A stretch of 34,915 nucleotides of DNA from assembly GCA_006844765.1 (NCBI GenBank), contig SPJV01000020.1, positions 1-34,915 on the forward strand, in the 5' to 3' direction. Below the pieces are notes generated by a model. That model saw only the letters and a list, made by a program, of their open reading frames with translations, was not told where the DNA came from and searched no databases. Shown here piece after piece: positions 31,618-34,915 of the stretch; within the stretch, counting starts at the first letter, position 1; every line of letters begins with the position of its first letter. A program made the position numbers and the translations under genes. Origin of the DNA: Alphaproteobacteria bacterium (GTDB lineage: Bacteria > Pseudomonadota > Alphaproteobacteria > UBA8366 > Aestuariispiraceae).

Positions 31618-31713
31618 CGATCCCCCTGTCTTGATCAGATCAACACAGCCGGAAAGCAGGGTTGCGGCGCACATCGCAAAAAAGGAAAGAATAAATCTGA
31701 GCATCGGCATCAC
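31618..31713 (-). pseudogene. Signal-peptide remnant of a third alpha/beta-hydrolase lipoprotein
   Basis: The minus strand codes MLRFILSFFAMCAATLLSGC then VDLIKTGGS, ending in-frame at the start of the gene at 30691-31617. The DNA for C-V-D-L-I-K-T (31627-31647) is identical over 21 bases to that of copy 1 (30501-30521). It is a signal peptide plus lipobox without a body, so most of a third tandem copy appears to have been lost. Confidence 0.6.
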
Positions 31714-31894
31714 ATTTTATCAGCGTTCGCACAGAAGACTAGCGGAGTAGCGGTCCGGGCTCAACGTAGCATCTGCGTCGTATTTTTATCCATCCATGTC
31801 GTAAAAATTAGAGGGTCTGAAGCACGCAGCCGGTAGAAGACTATCCTGACCCGCGCGGACCAAACCCACGCTGCGGGAAGTGAGGGCCCTGCCG

Positions 31895-33139
31895 ATGATG
31901 AAATACTCCATCTTTTCTCTGGCGCGGAACGCGCGGACCTATCACCAGGACTGGCCGAAGGCCTGGCGCTCGCCGGATCCCAAGCCGGAATATGATGTGG
32001 TCATCGTCGGCGGTGGCGGACATGGGCTGGCGACGGCCTACTACCTCGCGACCGTCTGCGGCATCACCAATGTTGCGGTGATTGAGAAAGGCTGGCTTGG
32101 CGGCGGAAATACCGGGCGGAACACGACCATCGTGCGGTCCAACTATCTATGGGATGAATCGGCAGCGCTTTATGACCATGCGGTCAATCTCTGGGAAGGC
32201 CTCAGCCAGGAACTGAACTACAATGTCATGTTCTCCCAGCGCGGGCTTCTGCACCTTGCCCATAATGTCCATGACATGCAGGAGATCGGGCGGCGCGGCA
32301 ATTCGATCTATCTGAACGGTGTCGACAGCGAATTCATCACGCCGGAGCAGGTGAAGGAGATGGTGCCCTTCATCAATCTCAACTGCCGCTATCCGGTGAT
32401 GGGCGCGCTGCTGCAGAAGCGCGGCGGCACGGCACGCCATGATGCGGTCGCCTGGGGCTATGCCCGCGCGGCGGATGCTGCCGGCGTCGATATCATTCAG
32501 AACTGCGAAGTCCAAGGCTTCGACATCACCGACGGCAAGATCCAAGCTGTGCGCACGTCTCGCGGTACGATCAAGGCCAAGAAGGTCGGTGTCGTGACGG
32601 CGGGGCATTCCTCCGTCGTGGCAGAGATGGCCGGGTTCCGTATGCCGCTGGAAAGCTTCCCCTTGCAGGCCTTCGTCTCTGAGCCCCTGAAGCCGATTGT
32701 TGATTGCGTCATCATGTCGAACGCCATCCATGCCTATATCAGCCAATCCGATAAGGGCGAGTTGGTGATCGGCGGTTCGGGCGATCCTTTCATCTCCTAT
32801 TCCCAGCGCGGTAGCTTCGATCAGATCGAACATGTCGCCGGCCCGATCCTGGAGCTTTATCCGATTTTCAGCCGGGTTCGGATGATGCGGCAATGGGGCG
32901 GGATCACGGATGTGACCACCGACCGCTCGCCGATCCTGACCAAAACCCCAGTAGAGGGCATGTATTTCAACTGTGGCTGGGGAACCGGCGGGTTCAAAGC
33001 AACCCCGGGCTCCGGCCATGTCTTCGCCATGTCGATCGCGAAAGGGGAGATGCATCCGATCGCCGCCCCCTTCTCCATGGATCGTTTCAGCTCTGGCGCA
33101 TTGATCGACGAAGCGGCCGCCGCCGCCGTCGCGCACTAA
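31895..33139 (+). CDS. soxB: Sarcosine oxidase beta subunit
   Basis: The start MMKYSIFSLARNARTYHQDW at 31895 follows GTGAGGGCC; an upstream ATG in the same frame is less likely. The 414-aa product has the FAD Rossmann motif DVVIVGGGGHGLATAYYLA, KGWLGGGNTGRNTTI, and RGGTARHDAVAWGYAR (His182), where I recall beta subunits attaching FMN covalently. The end reads CGWGTGGFKATPGSGH. With the other subunits it oxidises sarcosine, transferring the methyl to tetrahydrofolate and giving glycine and hydrogen peroxide. It is first in the soxBDA operon. The ~180 bp upstream hold an inverted repeat (31782-31808, ATTTTTA/TAAAAAT) of unknown function. Confidence 0.95.
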   Translation: MMKYSIFSLARNARTYHQDWPKAWRSPDPKPEYDVVIVGGGGHGLATAYYLATVCGITNVAVIEKGWLGGGNTGRNTTIVRSNYLWDESAALYDHAVNLWEGLSQELNYNVMFSQRGLLHLAHNVHDMQEIGRRGNSIYLNGVDSEFITPEQVKEMVPFINLNCRYPVMGALLQKRGGTARHDAVAWGYARAADAAGVDIIQNCEVQGFDITDGKIQAVRTSRGTIKAKKVGVVTAGHSSVVAEMAGFRMPLESFPLQAFVSEPLKPIVDCVIMSNAIHAYISQSDKGELVIGGSGDPFISYSQRGSFDQIEHVAGPILELYPIFSRVRMMRQWGGITDVTTDRSPILTKTPVEGMYFNCGWGTGGFKATPGSGHVFAMSIAKGEMHPIAAPFSMDRFSSGALIDEAAAAAVAH

Positions 33140-33152
33140 GGAGGCTAAAGCC

Positions 33153-33506
33153 ATGCTGACAATCAAATGCCCCTGGTGCGGAGAGCGAGACCAGATCGAG
33201 TTTTCCTATGGCGGCGAAGGTCACATCGCCCGTCCAACCGAGACGGAGAAACTCACTGATGCGGAATGGGGGGATTATATCTTCTTCCGCAAGAACCCGA
33301 AGGGCGTCCATTACGAGCGCTGGACCCACTCAGCCGGCTGCCGACGCTGGTTCAACGCGGTGCGTCACACGGTGACTGACCAATTCTGGGATGTCTACAA
33401 GACGGGCGAAGAAGCCCCGGTGCCGCCGGAAGATTGGGACGGTATCCAGTCCCGCGCGGAATATGAGGCCGCCCGATCCACACAAGCCGCCAAGAAGGAG
33501 GGCTGA
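33153..33506 (+). CDS. soxD: Sarcosine oxidase delta subunit
   Basis: The 117-aa protein is the zinc-binding subunit: MLTIKCPWCGERDQIEFSYG with Cys6 and Cys9, and RWTHSAGCRRWFN with His59 and Cys63, the four zinc ligands at the spacing known for SoxD. FFRKNPKGVHYERW is also typical. GGAGG lies nine bases before the ATG, 13 bases after soxB. The C-terminal end is extended and charged (AEYEAARSTQAAKKEG). It has no activity alone and holds the heterotetramer together. Confidence 0.95.
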   Translation: MLTIKCPWCGERDQIEFSYGGEGHIARPTETEKLTDAEWGDYIFFRKNPKGVHYERWTHSAGCRRWFNAVRHTVTDQFWDVYKTGEEAPVPPEDWDGIQSRAEYEAARSTQAAKKEG

Positions 33507-33510
33507 GGGC

Positions 33511-34915
33511 ATGGCACAGACCTTCCGCGTCGCGAGCAAGGGCCGGATTGACCGAACCAAGCCGCTGAACTTCACCTTCAATGGCAAGCACTATCAAGGT
33601 TTTGAGGGCGATACCCTCGCCTCAGCCCTGATGGCGAATGGCGTGCGTCTGATCGGGCGTAGCTTCAAATATCACCGCCCACGCGGCACGCTGACCGCCG
33701 GCTCGGAAGAACCCAATGCGGTCGTTCAGCTGGAAGAAGGCGCGTTTACCGAGCCCAACACCCGCGCCCCGATGATCGACCTCTATGAAGGGCTGTCGGC
33801 TTCCAGCCAGAATTGTTGGCCGTCGGTGGAAAATGACTTCCAGTCGATCAACAACGCGCTGTCGAAGATCTTCGTCGCGGGCTTTTACTATAAGACCTTC
33901 ATGTTCCCCTCCTCCTGGTGGGAAGGGATCTATGAAAAGTTCATCCGCCGCGCGGCGGGCATGGGCAAATCCCCGATGGACAACGATCCGGAAAGCTATG
34001 CCCAACACATGACCCATTGCGATGTGTTGATCGCGGGTGGTGGTCCGGCTGGCCTCGCAGCGGCCTTGGCGGCGGGACGGACCGGCGCGCGGGTGATCCT
34101 GGCCGATGAGCATGCATCGTTCGGCGGGCAGCTTTTGTCCGATGATGTTGAGATCGATGGCAAGCCCGCCCTCGACTGGGTTGCGGCCGCGGTTGCTGAG
34201 CTTGAAGCGATGCGGGAGGTTCAAGTCCTGCCGCGCACCACGGTGACGGCCTATTACGATCACAACTATCTGACCGCGCTGCAGAAGGTTACCAACCATC
34301 TGGGACCACAGGATAACGACGCCACCCCGCGAGAGCGCTTCTGGAAGATCCGCGCGAAGCAGGTGGTGATCGCCGCAGGCGCCATCGAGCGTCCGCCGGT
34401 CTTCGCAGATAATGACCGCCCGGGCACCTTGCTTGCCTCCGCCGCACGGACCTATCTCAACCGGTTCGGGACTTTGCCGGGGCGGGAGATCGTGGTCTTC
34501 ACCAATAATGACAGTGCCTATCGCACCGCGCTCGATGCCAAGGCAGCAGGCGCCACGGTCGATCTCGTCGATATGCGCCCTGATCCCAAAGGCGCGCTGA
34601 TCGATGCGGCTGAGACTGCCGGCATTCCGATCCATAAGGGTCACGCCATCATCGGCACCAAGGGCAAGAAGGCACTGGCCGGGGCGGAAATCGCTCCGTT
34701 GAACGAAGATGCCTCCAAGGTCGAGGGCGAGAGCCTGTGGATCTCCTGCGATACCATCGCCTGCTCTGCTGGCTGGAACCCGACAGTACATCTGTGGAGC
34801 CAGGCACGCGGCAAGCTCTCCTGGGACGATGCGCAGGCCTGTTTCGTGCCCGCCACCTGCCAGCAGAGGGCCCGCATTGCCGGCGCCGCCAATGGCAGCT
34901 TCGGCCTCGCCGACT
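33511..34915 (+). CDS. soxA: Sarcosine oxidase alpha subunit (5' part; runs off the window)
   Basis: The ATG at 33511, 4 nt after the soxD stop, has GGAGGGCTGAGG before it. The open frame of 468 codons continues to the edge. The N-terminal domain (about 1-110) has FTFNGKHYQGFEGDTLASAL and GRSFKYHRPRG, the 2Fe-2S-like domain of the family. A Rossmann domain follows from about 170 with VLIAGGGPAGLAAALAAG and FGGQLLSDD, the NAD-binding part. The aminomethyltransferase domain that moves the one-carbon unit to folate would lie beyond the window. A long antisense open frame here is a composition artefact. Confidence 0.95.
   Translation, partial: MAQTFRVASKGRIDRTKPLNFTFNGKHYQGFEGDTLASALMANGVRLIGRSFKYHRPRGTLTAGSEEPNAVVQLEEGAFTEPNTRAPMIDLYEGLSASSQNCWPSVENDFQSINNALSKIFVAGFYYKTFMFPSSWWEGIYEKFIRRAAGMGKSPMDNDPESYAQHMTHCDVLIAGGGPAGLAAALAAGRTGARVILADEHASFGGQLLSDDVEIDGKPALDWVAAAVAELEAMREVQVLPRTTVTAYYDHNYLTALQKVTNHLGPQDNDATPRERFWKIRAKQVVIAAGAIERPPVFADNDRPGTLLASAARTYLNRFGTLPGREIVVFTNNDSAYRTALDAKAAGATVDLVDMRPDPKGALIDAAETAGIPIHKGHAIIGTKGKKALAGAEIAPLNEDASKVEGESLWISCDTIACSAGWNPTVHLWSQARGKLSWDDAQACFVPATCQQRARIAGAANGSFGLAD

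Noticed and set aside
33622..34791. 389-aa open frame antisense to soxA
   Set aside because: It lies wholly within soxA, which has clear domain motifs; the antisense protein shows no recognisable domain and is a codon-bias shadow.
1..34915. CRISPR arrays, tRNA or rRNA genes, riboswitches
   Set aside because: No regularly spaced repeats, tRNA-like cloverleaf or rRNA sequence was recognised by reading; a computed scan was not possible.

Overview
The window looks like chromosomal DNA of a GC-rich alphaproteobacterium. A Rhodospirillales-type organism is my best guess, from the heterotetrameric sarcosine oxidase (soxBDA order), the PAS_5-type protein, the LapG-like protease beside c-di-GMP-type proteins, and HldE. 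This is inference from gene content; no rRNA or tRNA gene is present to fix taxonomy.

Region 1 (1-4763) is accessory DNA. It begins with the 3' tail of an FAD/NAD(P) oxidoreductase. Three IS3-family remnants follow; two are related copies of the same IS end in direct orientation and bracket an enolase-superfamily gene and a nitrilase-family gene. Next comes a visibly AT-richer island (about 2.8-4.6 kb). It holds a 127-aa toxin-like ORF with a colicin M-like D-x-Y-D-F motif and two tandem copies of a membrane-anchored ~197-aa protein. Each copy, and the IS junction, carries a leftover of the toxin gene's 3' end. I read this as a decayed, repeatedly duplicated toxin/immunity array; it is the most unusual part of the window.

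Region 2 (4764-12265, minus strand) is a compact seven-gene operon with overlapping or nearly touching genes: fused FAD monooxygenase/OYE reductase, SDR, MarR regulator, enoyl-CoA hydratase, acyl-CoA dehydrogenase, aryl-CoA ligase and a RidA-family protein. The set fits aerobic CoA-dependent degradation of 2-aminobenzoate (anthranilate) or a close aromatic acid. The ligase makes the CoA ester, the fused enzyme hydroxylates and reduces the ring, and the others carry out beta-oxidation-like steps. An AT-rich palindrome upstream is a candidate MarR operator.

Region 3 (12488-18293) has a divergent amidinotransferase/deiminase-family gene. Converging on it is a minus-strand run of lytic transglycosylase, MoaB, lysine-forming saccharopine dehydrogenase and a second saccharopine dehydrogenase-family protein, ended by a clear intrinsic terminator.

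Region 4 (18652-28084) is core-like: pyruvate kinase, CbiB (cobalamin), a degenerate EAL protein, a LapG-like transglutaminase-type cysteine protease, a membrane PAS protein with a degenerate HD-GYP domain, a PP2A-like phosphatase and bifunctional HldE (LPS heptose). Region 5 (28111-31713, minus strand) holds a PAS_5 protein, a nucleoside hydrolase, two tandem alpha/beta-hydrolase lipoproteins and the signal-peptide remnant of a third. Region 6 (31895-end, plus strand) is the sarcosine oxidase operon soxB-soxD-soxA, with soxA cut by the window edge.
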